Shown: positions 37,855-47,989 of the stretch, piece by piece
How positions within the stretch are numbered: position 1 is the first letter of the stretch
How the letters are laid out: the number at the start of each line of letters is the position of its first letter
NCBI GenBank assembly: GCA_964019695.1
Contig: OZ026522.1
Location: forward strand, 16,428,687 to 16,492,686
From: Loripinus fragilis
Lineage: Eukaryota; Mollusca; Bivalvia; Lucinida; Lucinidae
Direction of reading: 5' to 3'
DNA length: 64,000 nucleotides
Translations under genes and position numbers: made by a program
Notes under the pieces: generated by a model
What the model was told of the DNA's origin: nothing
Database searches by the model: none
Seen by the model: the letters and a program-made list of their open reading frames with translations, nothing else

Positions 37855-38322
37855 TTCGGCCTCATTTTTTTTAGCTCAACTTCTTTTTCCATTTTCTTAT
37901 CTTTTTCCCTTTGAGCGGCCTGGAGTTTAAATTTTTGTAACTCTAGTTCCTTATCTTTTTCCCTCTGTGCGGCCTCAATTTTTTAACTTTTCCAATTCCC
38001 GATCTTTCTCTTTTTGCTCCCTTTCTTTATCTTTATGATCGGCCTCCCTTTTCTCTCTTTCATATTCCCTTTGGGCCACCCTTTGCTCCCTTTCTAAATC
38101 GTGTTGCCTCTTAAGATAATCCCTTAGCTCTTGCCCTTCATATCCTAATTCCCGTGCTAACGAAATATGTTTATCCATTTTAGCCTTTTGTTGGGAATGG
38201 TATAAATCAACTATACTGTTGAAAATAAATAAGGGTTCGCTTTGTCCCTTTAAATAGGTATGGGCTAACCAACGCTCGCGTTGGTAAACTAATAATTTTA
38301 CTAGGGATTTAAATGACGTCAC
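37855..38322 (-). pseudogene. Retroelement Gag N-terminal charged coiled coil, frameshifted
   Basis: The frame ending at 37975 starts with a hydrophobic segment and the block ARELGYEGQELRDYLKRQHD, then becomes a long Glu/Lys/Arg coiled coil (REYEREKREADHKDKEREQK). The coil continues in another frame to about 37855, where a run of eight A (minus strand) again breaks the frame. Such charged coils in front of a Gag core are common in metazoan gypsy elements. Both breaks are in A-runs, so replication slippage is likely, although sequencing error in homopolymers is possible. Confidence 0.75.
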
Positions 38323-39549
38323 ATATAAGTAACGTAAAGTACAACGTATAAGGGATCACCACGGAAAGGTGCCTAGGATATATATCAACCTTAAATAGGC
38401 CTTCACTAAACATACTTGACTACAAAAAAACGTCATTCATTTTCCGTATTTACGTCAAGTAATGTGTACCTACGCGATATTAATATAAACGCGTTACAGT
38501 CAAGTCAACAGTCACTTGTCATAGCAAGACATAATAATTGACTAAAAATAATCTTTCTATGGACTTCTTCTAATAAAAGAAATCAGTTGAGTGGCGTCAC
38601 ACACTATGTCGTCACTGAGGTGATTTAAATTATTAGTATCCTCAGACGATATGAAATTTTCCACATCAGTATCCTTAATTAATAGGAATACAGGGCATAA
38701 GCCAATACACAATTATATGGGTCAAACAAAGGTGGACAAGTCTAATAATTAAACTCTGACAAATTTTCCTTAGGTTTTATACCCTGCTGGCAATCCACAG
38801 GACAAGAAAGTATGGGTCCCCCTCAGAGTGTTACGTGATGACTTATTAACATGTGTCGCACTTCATCACAGGGAAACGCATGCAATCAGTACTTCGTGTT
38901 GACACTCACAACTCTTCTTGTGACAATGGCGTTAATGTAACAAGACATGCGGAATGCTGTGGTTCAGTTGACTGGGGATATAAGGGTTGCTCATTCAAGT
39001 CTTACCGCTAATGGAGTAAATTTGTTGGTTCCTTGAGCAAAACAGTTTATCCCCTGTTAAGCACTGGTTCAACCCAGGAGGATCCATCATAAAATGACTG
39101 AAAAAATGTTGACTGGGACATAAAGAATAAAAACAAAAAAGAAAACTGTTGTATGGGTTTTATGATTTTCTTTGGACAAGCACATAATGGTCATTTACTT
39201 GCCCCATGGCTGGTATTTTTTTGCTATTTCTACACCTCTGGGTCTATGCTGTATCTCATCTTTTGCAGCTTGGTGAAGCATCGTTAGGAGCATCATAGTA
39301 AGGTATAAACTAATCTGTTGTTTTTCGAGCGTAAAATTTTCTCTGGACAAGTGCATAATGACCATTTATTTGTCCCTGGCCAAGTAATATTATCTACTGT
39401 TTCCTGACCCCTGGGTCTATGCTGTATCTCATCTTTGGAAGCTTATTGAAAAAGTGTTACAAGCATCCTATTCAAAATTTTCTTTGGACAAGTACAAAAT
39501 GACCATTTACTTGTCCCAGGACCAGTAAAAATACTACTTCCACACCTGT
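38323..39549. other. Upstream flank of the retroelement plus short duplicated segments
   Basis: The segment gctgtatctcatcttt(t/g)g recurs at about 39248, 39420 and 39987, each after an acaagt(g/a)cataatgaccattta block, so 39160-40050 is a degenerate triplicate. No gene. Confidence 0.5.
38985..39125 (+). mobile_element. SINE 3' part (type S1-like)
   Basis: Retains ggttccttgagcaaaacagt, actggttcaacccaggagga and gttgactgggacataaagaa; the tRNA-like head is missing. Confidence 0.65.
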
Positions 39550-39970
39550 CAGGGTTCCCACAAACTCTGGAAATCTCTTGGAAAACTTTGAAAATCACTA
39601 AAAAAAAGTTCCATGCATGGAAAAGTCATGGAATTTGAAAAAAACTGAATAATCATGGAATTTTGTGAAATAATTTGACGAAACCACCAGTAGCCAGAAA
39701 ACTAGCTGTCAGACACTTGTGTGTCCGACAGCTAGTTTTCTGGCAACTGGTGGTTTCAAGTTTTAATTACTTCAAAATGCATGCATGGTCTACAAGCATG
39801 CTGTTGTTGCTACATTCCGCATTTATGCTCAGTGTGGTGAAGATACTGCTAAAGGGGGGGGGGGTGAGTTGGAGGCAGTGCAATAAATAGTCATGGAAAT
39901 ACATTGTTGATCATGGAAAATCATGGCAAAATCATGGAATTGTGTTTTTTGAATTTCTGTGGGAACCCTG
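39550..39970. mobile_element. hAT-like non-autonomous element
   Basis: Ends cagggttcccacaaa and tttctgtgggaaccctg form a hAT-type inverted repeat. The flanking octamers acacctgt and agtcctgt agree at six of eight positions, as expected for an old 8-bp duplication. Inside are tcatggaa-rich subterminal repeats and a perfect hairpin (about 39684-39758, agaaaactagctgtcagaca and inverse). Confidence 0.78.
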
Positions 39971-40123
39971 AGTCCTGTGTCAGTACTGTATCTTATCTTT
40001 TGCAGCTCGGTGAAACAGCAACATAATGCTTTCTGGCATGGTTTCACAAGTATTGTTTAAGTCCTGTGTGCCAATGGAGCTCACCTGAACATCCAGAACA
40101 AGGTCAGTTTGTTAACCCTTTAC

Positions 40124-41818
40124 GCAGAGCATCTTACATGAGTGCTCTTCTTGTTGCAGATAAAGAGGATCTTACATGAGTGCTCCTCATGTTGCAGATA
40201 TAGAGGATCTTACATGAGTGCTCCTCTTGTTGCAGGTATAGAGCATCTTACATGAGTGCTCCTCTTAATGCAGATATAGAGGATCTTACAAGAGTGCTCC
40301 TCTTGTTGCAGATGTAGAGGATCTTACATGAAAGCTCCTTGTTGCATATATAGAGGATCTTGCATGAGTGCTCCTCTCGTTGCAGATATAGAGTATCTTA
40401 TATGAGTGCCTCTCTTGTTGCAGATAAAGAGCATCTTACATGAGTGCTCCTCTTGTTGCAGATGTAGAGGAGTTTACATGTCGCTCCTCTTGTTGCAGAT
40501 ATAGAGCATCGTACATGAGCGCTCCTCTTGTTGCAGATGTAGAGGATCTTACATGAGTGCTCTTCTTGTTGCGGATGTAGAGGATCTTACAGGAGTGCTC
40601 CTCTTTTTGCAGATATAGAGCATCTTACATGAGTGCTCCTCTTGTTGCAGATATAGAGGATCTTAAATGAGTGCTCCTCTTGTTGCAGATATAGAGCATC
40701 TTACATGAGTGCTCATCTTGTTGCAGATGTAGAGACTCTTACATGAATGCTCCTCTTGTTGCGGATGTAGAGGATCTTACATAAGTGCTCTTCTCGTTGC
40801 AGATGTAGAGCATCTTATATGAGTGCCTCTCTTGTTGCAGATGTAGAGCATCTTACATGAGTGCTCCTCTTGTTGCAGATGTAGAGGTTTTTACATGTCG
40901 CTTCTCTTGTTGCAGATAAAGAGCATCTTACATGAGTGCCCCTCTTGTTGCAGATGTAGAGGATCTTACATGAGTGCTCCTCTTGTTGCGGATGTAGAGG
41001 ATCTTACAGGAGTGCTCCTCTTGCTGCAGATATAGAACATCTTACATGAGTGCTCCTCTTGTTGCAGATATAGAGCATCTTACATGAGCGCTCCTCTTGT
41101 TGCAGATATAGAACATCTTACATGAGTGCTCCTCTTGTTGCAGATGTAGAGAATCTTACATGAGTGCTTCTTTTGTTGCGGATGTAGAGGATCTTACAGG
41201 ACTGCTCTTCTCGTTGCAGATGTAGAGCATCTTACATGAGTGCTTCTCTTGTTGTAGATTTAGAGCATCTTACATGAGTGCTCCTCTTGTTTCAGATATA
41301 GAGGATCTTCCATGAGTGCTTCTCTTGTTGCAGATATAGAGGATCTTGCATGAGTGCTCCTCTTGTTGCAGGTATAGAGCATCTTACATGAGTGCATCTC
41401 TTGTTGCAGATATAGAGGATCTTACATGAGTGCTCCTCGTGTTGCAAATAGAGAGGATCTTACATGAGTGCTCCTCTTGTTGCAGATAAAGAGCATCTTA
41501 CATGAGTGCTCCTCTTGTTACAGATGTAGAGGATCTTACATGTAGGCTCCTCTTATTGCAGATATAGAGGATATTACATGAGTGCTCCACTTGTTGCAGA
41601 TGTAGAGGATCTTACATGAGTGCTCCTTTTGTTGCAGATATAGAGCATCTTAGACGAGTGCTCCTCATGTTGCAGATGTAGAGGATCTTACATGAGTGCT
41701 CCTCTTGTTGCAGATATAGAGGACCTTACGTGAGTGCTCCTCTTGTTGCAGATATAGAGCGTCTTACATGAGTGCTCTTCTCATTTCAGATATAGAGGAT
41801 CTTACAGGAGTGCTCCTG
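40124..41818 (+). repeat. 38-bp minisatellite, about 44 copies
   Basis: The unit is roughly gttgcagatatagaggatct followed by tacatgagtgctcctctt. Copies differ by a few substitutions and one or two small indels. Each unit contains ctcctcttgttgcag, which resembles a 3' splice site (pyrimidine tract plus CAG). The unit includes an in-frame stop and 38 is not a multiple of three, so it is not coding. At its right end the array runs directly into a family Q element (gatcttacaggagtgctcct). Confidence 0.95.
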
Positions 41819-42115
41819 TTTTATTGAATTTATTAAACAAGTTGAGGAAATGAGATAAAATGCAAGGCTTGCTGAGCGTTTTATCTCTTTTTCACAAGTT
41901 TAACAAATTAAATAATTCAGGAGCATGAATGTTAGATTCTATTTTTCACTTAACATTAAAATAACTTAAAACTCAAGTTTTTGGCTTGAAAAGGCAAGAT
42001 TTTGCCATCCTCTACGTGATGTTAAAATGTACGCTATTACGTATTGTTACTAAATCTGTAAACCATTAGTGGTTTATTGATTCTATTGCATGAAATTATC
42101 TCACTACCAAATGCA
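41790..42115. mobile_element. Family Q element at the end of the 38-bp array
   Basis: After the last array unit (atcttacaggagtgctcctg) come arms ttttattgaatttattaaac and inverse, then the tail ttagattctatttttcactt and aaaccattagtggtttattg, shared with the copies at 49530 and 56090. Confidence 0.82.
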
Positions 42116-42199
42116 ATGTAATGCTGGGTAATTTTACATTATTTTTTGCCAGTCGATTATCTTTTTGTAAGTGAACTTTTAAAGGAATTCTTTGATGTT

Positions 42200-42290
42200 G
42201 AATATTTTTGGATCTGATCTGTGTTCAAACTGTTTGCAAAAGTTATCAGAAAAAGTCCCCCCTAGCAGGGAAAGAGTGGATTCTCATTAT
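42200..42290 (-). mobile_element. Family E fragment
   Basis: It has ggatctgatctgtgttcaaa followed by actgtttgcaaaagttatca and a gcagggaaagag end; the other half is missing. Confidence 0.6.
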
Positions 42291-42334
42291 TAGGCATGAA
42301 TGGGTTCATTTTTATCATTTACTGTACTTAGTGA

Positions 42335-42520
42335 AGTGGAGCACAGTGGCTAAGTTGGTAAAGCGTAAAGACCGGTGATCAAAGGGTTGTTTGTTCGAAC
42401 CTCTACGCCTGTGGAGTCACTGTGTTGTATCCTTGAGCAAGACACTTGTACTGGTTTAACCTGGGAAGACCTGTCCCATTATGACTGAACATTTGTTGAC
42501 TTGGATGAAAATAAAACCAA
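42335..42520 (+). mobile_element. tRNA-derived SINE (type S1), diverged head
   Basis: Head gtggagcacagtggctaagt, B box tgttcgaacctc, body gtgttgtatccttgagcaag, ending ttgacttggatgaaaataaa. Confidence 0.82.
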
Positions 42521-42747
42521 ACTTTGATATTTTGATGGCTTCAACCTCCAACAACAGTTTCATAACAATATAAAGCATTTAAAAGTTTGTTATTTAAGGT
42601 ATTTTTCAAATGTCTCTTATATTACATTATGTTTGCTGGAATGCCATAAGGTCTTTTCTCAGATCCACAATAAAATTTATTGCTTATAAACTCCTTTTTT
42701 ATAGTCTCATTTTTATCAAATCAGCAGCACCCAAATGCTTGTTTATT

Positions 42748-42972
42748 AACCCATTTAAGCCGTATGGAACTTCCTACTATTATCAATTGGACAAGTCCAT
42801 TTCCGTGTTTAGGGTTGTTGGATGGTATTTTTCATTTTTGTTCAAATTTAAATTGAATATTCTGTAAGCAAACAGTGGAGACCCTGATCATATGCCTCAT
42901 TCTGTGGCAACTGATCTTGGTCTGCACTGTTTGTCTATGTCCCATAAAAGGGTGCTAGGCTTATATGGGTTA
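42748..42972 (+). mobile_element. MITE family C copy upstream of the first DAPK1-like exon
   Basis: Ends aacccatttaagccgtatgg and ggcttatatgggtt; core ggagaccctgatcatatgcc. Confidence 0.83.
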
Positions 42973-42992
42973 ATGTATACATTTGAGATACA

Positions 42993-43375
42993 TCACGCCT
43001 ACCAAACACTCGAATGCTCAACATCTGGTTGAATATTAAAAACAACTGCTCTATGAAGAAAGTCCAAAATCGGGGAACGTCATGCAGCAGCCTATGGATT
43101 CCTGCTTTTGTGGTATTAATACGAGCTCAGTAAGCATTCTCATTAGGTCATATTTACTTTTCGCGCGATAAACACATTCCTGTCGAATTCTGGTACACAT
43201 ATTCTACACGAAACGCAAATTTGACAAAACGAGAGAAATCTCTGACCTCAAATTTATACCACAAACATAGTCTGTTGCATGACATTGCCCAATTTTTGAT
43301 TCTCTTCTCTTGGAGGAATTGTTTTAATTTTCAACCAGATGTTGCGCATTTGAGCGTTTGGTAGGCGTGTACATT
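42993..43375. mobile_element. Inverted-repeat element O before the first DAPK1-like exon
   Basis: Arms of about 40 bp: cacgcctaccaaacactcga, atgctcaacatctggttgaa and their inverse at 43330-43370 (gcgtttggtaggcgtg at the edge). The interior is not repetitive within this window. Confidence 0.83.
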
Positions 43376-43407
43376 GTTGAAAACATGTTATTTCATTTTG
43401 ACTTCAG

Positions 43408-43506
43408 GACGGTGACAGCGCCATACACTGTGCAGCATCTAGGGGTCACGCTGAATGTGTTAAAGTTCTGATAGAGGCTGGTGCTGCTCTCAACTCAACT
43501 GACAAG
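43408..43506 (+). CDS. DAPK1: DAPK1-like exon: single ankyrin repeat (first visible exon)
   Basis: This 99-nt exon sits between an acceptor ending ttgacttcag and a donor gtaggcc. It reads 33 codons without a stop and is phase 0 at both ends. The peptide begins DGDSAIHCAASRGHAECVKV and ends in AALNSTDK, a complete 33-residue ankyrin repeat with the usual A-x-x-x-G-H turn. One repeat per 99-nt exon is typical of ankyrin genes. Ankyrin repeats mediate protein binding, and in DAPK1 they lie between the calmodulin-binding segment and the ROC domain. The link to DAPK1 rests on the downstream exons, which join it in frame. Kinase-side exons were not found upstream. A hairpin element (42993-43375) ends about 33 nt before the acceptor. 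Confidence 0.85.
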
Positions 43507-43527
43507 GTAGGCCAGGAGACTAGTACT

Positions 43528-43897
43528 CACCCAGGGGGGTACTCTAATTTTTTCCGCACACGTAGGCTCGGACCCAGCATCTACCGTTCACCCCAAAAAA
43601 ATATCAGGAATTTCAAGCACCCCAAAAAATATTTGAAATTTTAGCAACCCAAAAAAATATCCCAATTCTGTACCTTGGCCTTAAAAAGAGACCCTAAATT
43701 GCATAGAAATGACCCTCAAACAAGCCCAATTTTGTGATGACCCCCAAAAAATATCAACAAAATATTCATACCCCCAAAAAATATTCATTTTTCTGAAAAC
43801 CCCAAAAATATTGAAATTCAGAATTTTGAACCCCAAAAAATGGGCCGAGCCTACGTATGTGTGAAAATATCAGAGTACCCCCCCCCCCCCTGGGAGT
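43528..43897 (+). mobile_element. Family H element 20 nt after the first DAPK1-like exon
   Basis: Ends cccaggggggtactct and agagtacccc...cctggg. The body has many ccccaaaaaatatt-type runs and cctacgtatgtgtgaaaata near the right end. Confidence 0.82.
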
Positions 43898-43908
43898 ACT
43901 CACAGGGG

Positions 43909-44280
43909 CGGTCATGGTGTAGTGGAGAAACCCCATATCTTGTTTTGTTTATTTGATTTGATTCTTAACGTCCCAGTCAACAATCTTTCAGCTACGCCGG
44001 GACGGTCTTCCTGGGTTAAACCAGTACTATGCTAGGATTAATGTGTCTTGCTCAAGGACACAATTCAGTGACGCCAGTGAGGCTCAAACCTGCAGCCCTT
44101 CGGTCTCGAGTCAAGCACTCTACCACTGAGCCACTGTACTCCTCACACATGCCTTGTAAACCAGGGGCTTGAGGTTTTATTCTCGACTTCCCCAGTCTGT
44201 CGAGCGAGTCTCTGGCTTCATCTCCATATGACCTTAGCTGTCGGTAGGGTATAAACACAAACTTACATACTCGCTCTTCA
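43909..44280 (+). mobile_element. tRNA-derived SINE (type S3) split by a type S1 SINE
   Basis: Head ggtcatggtgtagtggagaa (43912-43931); body resumes at about 44145 (catgccttgtaaaccagggg) and ends taaacacaaacttacatact. Confidence 0.8.
43940..44143 (-). mobile_element. tRNA-derived SINE (type S1) nested in another SINE
   Basis: Reverse copy: tail tttgatttgattcttaacgt first, head tctaccactgagccactgta last. It splits a type S3 SINE, whose head lies before and body after it. Confidence 0.87.
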
Positions 44281-44324
44281 ATACACAACAAAATGGCAAC
44301 CTTTTGTACTCAACTATGTCTTCA

Positions 44325-44515
44325 TTTCCTCAGCTGATGAACTCTTACGAACAGATTGGACCCAATCTGGATCCAAACTGTTTGACACTCTGATGGTAGT
44401 CCTGAAAGAACATTTAAAAAAAATGATTTTGAGAAAAATCAGTAGATGACAAAAAAAAGCATGAAAAAATTCCCAGGAGACAAAGAGTTTATGAGTACAC
44501 TGGGCAGATTTTTTT
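44325..44515 (+). mobile_element. Family E copy in a DAPK1-like intron
   Basis: Contains cagctgatgaactcttacga, ggacccaatctggatccaaa, tttgacactctgatggtagt and atcagtagatgacaaaaa in the standard order; a shortened core. Confidence 0.72.
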
Positions 44516-45299
44516 AAAAACTTCTATATATACTGACGGACCTAAATTACGCAATACTATCTTCCCCTTATATCTTCCAAAAGACTGTTGAATGTAAACT
44601 TCCTAAATGCTTAGAGAGTGTCATGATAGGTTGGCTTCTTCAGCAAACACTTTAGTTTTAAATGTACAACTAAACTTGAGGACATTATTTGCTCTGTTAG
44701 AAGTTAGCCATTTAAACATTTCTTAAGTAGAAGAGATTTTAAGCTATTGAATGAAAAGGTACACCCTGATAAACGTCATATACGCAAATAAGCTGTATCA
44801 CAGACCTGTCAATCAATTGGAGAGTGATTCCTCGATGACTTACAAAGTCCATGATACTAATTTGATGATTCTAGTGTTTCTTGATTTAAAGAAGTAGGGA
44901 ATATTTCATTCATAACATTTGGTCACATGAAACAGTTGACCCCTATCTCAAAAAGTTTACATTTTAATGCATTAAATTCATCTTGGTTGGACAAGTTTTC
45001 CAGGTTCTACTTACAAATGAATGCTCTTAAACATAAAATCAAAATTTTTGTTCTGCCTTCTTTTTGAGACATAAATTAAAGCTGTTATCCAAGTGTTGCG
45101 TTTTTAAAGTCCGTCAGTATATATATTTTTTTATCCACATTATCTTGCATCTGAGTAAGTCTGCTGATCAGGATCCACACTTTTTCTTCCACAAGCTGTG
45201 AAGATAATTGTGTATAAAAATTGTATAGCTAATTTCATATTTGAAATATACATTTATCAACATTACCATTAGCTTTACATAAAACATCTCAATATTTCT

Positions 45300-45421
45300 A
45301 ATAACAGTATTAAAATACCTGTCACTATATCCCAAATTGGTTATATTTACATGACGGCAATACCACGAAATTTGATTTCATGAACTATGCTTTTGCTAAG
45401 CTGGTAGTTGCATGGTTGTAA
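45300..45421 (+). mobile_element. Family I element, right-end fragment
   Basis: It matches the last 115 bp of the 56406-56904 copy (cctgtcact, tttacatgac, tttcatgaacta) and ends tagttgcatggttgtaa. Confidence 0.72.
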
Positions 45422-45474
45422 GATTAGCAGACCACTGTAAACACTTAAAGTGCCACTATAACCTTTTGCCTACA

Positions 45475-45850
45475 AGTGTCATCTGCTGATAACCTTTGCA
45501 AACAATTAGGACCCAGATCAGGCCCAACAGTTCCTCTTAAATCCAAACTGTTTGACACTCTGATGGTATCCCTGAAAAATGAGGAGCGCTGTGGCTCAGT
45601 GGTGGAGTGCATGACTCAAGATCAAGGGCTTGTGGGTTCACTGGAGGCACTGCGTTGTGTCCTTGAGCAAGTATTTATCCTCTGCTTAGTACTGGTTCAA
45701 CCTAGGAAGACCCGTCCCAACATAAATGAAAAATTGTTGACTGGATCAATCAAACAAAAGTATCCCTGAAAGAATTTTTCAAAATAGTTAATGTTGAAAA
45801 AAAATCAGGAGATGACAAAAAAACATGAAACATTACCCAGTAGGCAACTT
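45475..45850 (+). mobile_element. Family E copy interrupted by a SINE
   Basis: The left part runs to 45577 and the right part starts at 45760. The 12-bp sequence gtatccctgaaa is present on both sides of the SINE, once native to family E. Confidence 0.82.
45581..45758 (+). mobile_element. tRNA-derived SINE (type S1) with 12-bp target duplication
   Basis: Head gaggagcgctgtggctcagt (A box), body gtgtccttgagcaag and ctggttcaacctaggaagac, tail aatcaaacaaa. The duplicate gtatccctgaaa is at 45566-45577 and 45760-45771. Confidence 0.9.
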
Positions 45851-45980
45851 GCATAAGATGACATTTTCATTTTTATATTGATATTGCTGAAGGAAAAACC
45901 TGCATGCAAACAAGACTTGAGATTGCATGTGAATCCTCTGTGTGCAGAGGATTCTTATGTATTATCAAACCTTAATTGCT

Positions 45981-46182
45981 TAATCCATTAAAGCTGAATG
46001 AACTTTACTATCTCTATCTGTAGGACAAGTCTATTTCAAATTTGGGGGTGTTGGGTGGTATTTTTCATTTTTATTCAAAATTCTAATAGAACATTCTGTG
46101 AGCAAACAGTGGAGATCGTCTGATCTGGGTCTGCACTATTTGTCTATGTCCCATAAAAAGGATGCCAGGCTTTAATGGGTAA
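45981..46182 (+). mobile_element. MITE family C copy with core deletion
   Basis: Ends aatccattaaagctgaatga and caggctttaatgggt. The left half of the core hairpin is missing (ggagatcgtctgatctgggt). Confidence 0.8.
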
Positions 46183-46264
46183 ACTAATGTAGAACATTGC
46201 TCTCCCTCATAAAGTCAAGAAAAGTAACAAAATTTGTTTTTGATTTGTTACATTGAGCACATTA

Positions 46265-46560
46265 TTGCTTGGGCTGATCCAGAAAGTTTTGTCAGAGGCT
46301 GTCCAACTCTGCAATTCTGACAATGTTTTTTTTTTCTGTTTGATTTTTATTAGTTGATGAGGGGAGAGAGGATCCATATACCACTTAAAGCGGGCCATCA
46401 TCAGCCCGTCAGCGAAACGCCATTTAAATGGCGTTTCGCTGGCATGCTGATGATGGCCCAACATTGAATGCTGGCTTGGTAGCTTAGTAAATTTTCAGGG
46501 GATCTGGGCCAGTATCGCTAAGAAACCCTATATTTTTGTTCTGACAATTCTCCAAGTTTG
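46265..46560. mobile_element. Family G repeat with inserted perfect hairpin
   Basis: Between gatccatataccacttaaag and the gaatgctggcttggtagctt segment lies a near-perfect palindrome centred at aacgccatttaaatggcgtt (46395-46460). The same hairpin family leaves fragments at 17806-17880 and 30618-30655. Confidence 0.75.
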
Positions 46561-46599
46561 CAATGAAATTAAAAAAAAAATATTCTTGACTGAAAATTG

Positions 46600-47292
46600 A
46601 AATATTTTTTTTTTTGAGGAGGGCCTTTTTTCAGGGTCGGTCGGGTAAGGAGAAACAAATAAAATTTTAATTTATGCCTAAATTGTAACGCTCTGCTGAA
46701 CAAAATGGCCACCAGACCTAAAATAGTTTCAGGTTTCATGGAATTTTTGCTCCACCCACTGTATTTATCACATCATGAAGGTTGAAAAATAATATTTTAA
46801 TAAAATTATTCATAAATATCAGTATTTTAACCCTATACTATGGGTTTTATTCATGGCATTATATAACTCCCAAGTGCGATGTGATAAATACTATTCTTGT
46901 ACAATGGATAAGAATTTAAGGCTGGGTCACAAAATTATCTTGCACAGGCTGTCACAAGAGGACTGTCCATTGGGTGTATTGGAAGTAGCGCACATGGTCA
47001 TGAAGTGGTGTCAATGTTTAGTTAAAGACAGATTTAGTGACATCATCATGTGATATTGCATTTCAGCGTATTCAAGGAATTTTGGAAGGTTATTTTAAAA
47101 TAAAGATCAATGGTGAGCAAGAAAAAGAACCCATTATTTGTGCGAGAGTGAAATATAAAAATTTGTCCTTCTGAATCACCATTTGTCGTCACTCGGCAAG
47201 CCTCTTGATACCAAACAGCGATCCTTGGGACTGATTTTTCTATCCAACCCTCACACTCCTGATGAATTCTTTTATCTCCTTTATTTGCAGAG
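46600..47292. other. Intron sequence, nothing recognised
   Basis: AT-rich DNA between a family G repeat and the exon at 47293. No repeat shared with the rest of the window. Confidence 0.5.
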
Positions 47293-47388
47293 AGGCAGTC
47301 AACTTTATATCTGGCCTGTAATCGACAGCATACTGGAATAGCTTTGATGTTGCTTCATGCTGGCTGTGAGATGGATCACATTGTTGAG
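47293..47388 (+). CDS. DAPK1: DAPK1-like exon: ankyrin repeat
   Basis: The open frame reads RQSTLYLACNRQHTGIALML and continues to CEMDHIVE, followed by donor gtatgt. The acceptor is a tandem AG (ttgcagag). Only the second AG keeps phase 0 with the exon before and avoids a stop, giving 96 nt and 32 residues. Using the first AG (exon start 47291) shifts the frame and hits TAG about 50 nt in. The repeat core (TLYLAC, NRQHTG, LLHAGCEMD) is a clear ankyrin fold, one residue shorter than the standard 33. The next exon is one residue longer, so the pair still sums to 66. An additional unrecognised exon in the 3.8-kb upstream intron cannot be excluded. Confidence 0.83.
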
Positions 47389-47504
47389 GTATGTACATCT
47401 ATAATTACCAAAAAAATTAACCTTAATTGCCCCTCCCCTCCCCCCTCTCCCAGTCACAACTTTTGTTGTTTGCTCCTCTCGTCAGCTTATGTTCTTAGTT
47501 AGCC

Positions 47505-47691
47505 TACGCTCTCAAAAAGACCAAAATTGTTTTCAAGACTAATTATCACTTTATAATGCCGGTCAAAAGTATTGCAGAATGCTGCAAGAGGAGCATTCTG
47601 CAATACTTTCGACCTTCATTAAGGTAACATTTTTCATTAAGATCTTTATTTTATCTATTTTTGAGTGGCTGTTTTACATTGGTTTTACTTT
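47505..47691. mobile_element. MITE family B copy in a DAPK1-like intron
   Basis: It has the stem gtattgcagaatgctgcaag and its partner, and right end ggctgttttacattggtttt. The left end is truncated. It lies about 115 nt after the exon at 47293-47388. Confidence 0.8.
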
Positions 47692-47824
47692 ATATTGCAA
47701 ACTGTATGGGCAAGATTACCATCTATGTTAAAAAAGCAAAAAAAAAAATAACCTTAAACCCCCCACCCTCAATCACAACTTTTGTCGTTTGCTCCTCTCT
47801 TTGGCTTGTGTTCTTAGTTAGCCT

Positions 47825-47902
47825 ATATTGCAAACAGTATGGACCCAGATCAGACTGCTCTTTGGGAGCAGTCTGATCAGGGTTCATATTGTTTGCTTCC
47901 AC
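47825..47902. repeat. Isolated GATCAGAC hairpin in a DAPK1-like intron
   Basis: Arms tggacccagatcagactgct and agcagtctgatcagggttca close over ctttggg; flanked by caaac and gtttgc. Confidence 0.75.
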
Positions 47903-47989
47903 GATAGAAAAAAGTGCACTTGAATATGCTGCAGATGTAAAGATGCACAAGACATTTTCAGAACAAAAGTATAGTGGCGGGAAAAGGGT

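Larger units (their letters stand above)
35976..38322 (-). mobile_element. Degenerate Ty3/gypsy-type retroelement fragment
   Basis: On the - strand, a Gag coiled-coil region, Gag core, zinc knuckle, aspartic protease and integrase HHCC finger follow each other in order over 2.3 kb, separated by frameshifts and stops. No reverse transcriptase or RNase H region lies between protease and integrase finger. No homology to a retroelement is visible left of about 36130. I compared the flanks (35540-35960 and 38330-38900) and saw no matching long terminal repeats. It is a dead, incomplete copy. Integrase following protease directly fits either the Gmr1-like gypsy order (integrase before reverse transcriptase) or an internal deletion. 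Confidence 0.88.

Noticed and set aside
35540..38900. Long terminal repeats for the gypsy fragment
   Set aside because: Sequence left of 35975 and right of 38323 shows no match by eye, so I do not annotate a pair.
40124..41818. Regularly spaced repeats that might suggest a CRISPR array
   Set aside because: Units are head to tail with no unique spacers, and the genome is plainly eukaryotic.
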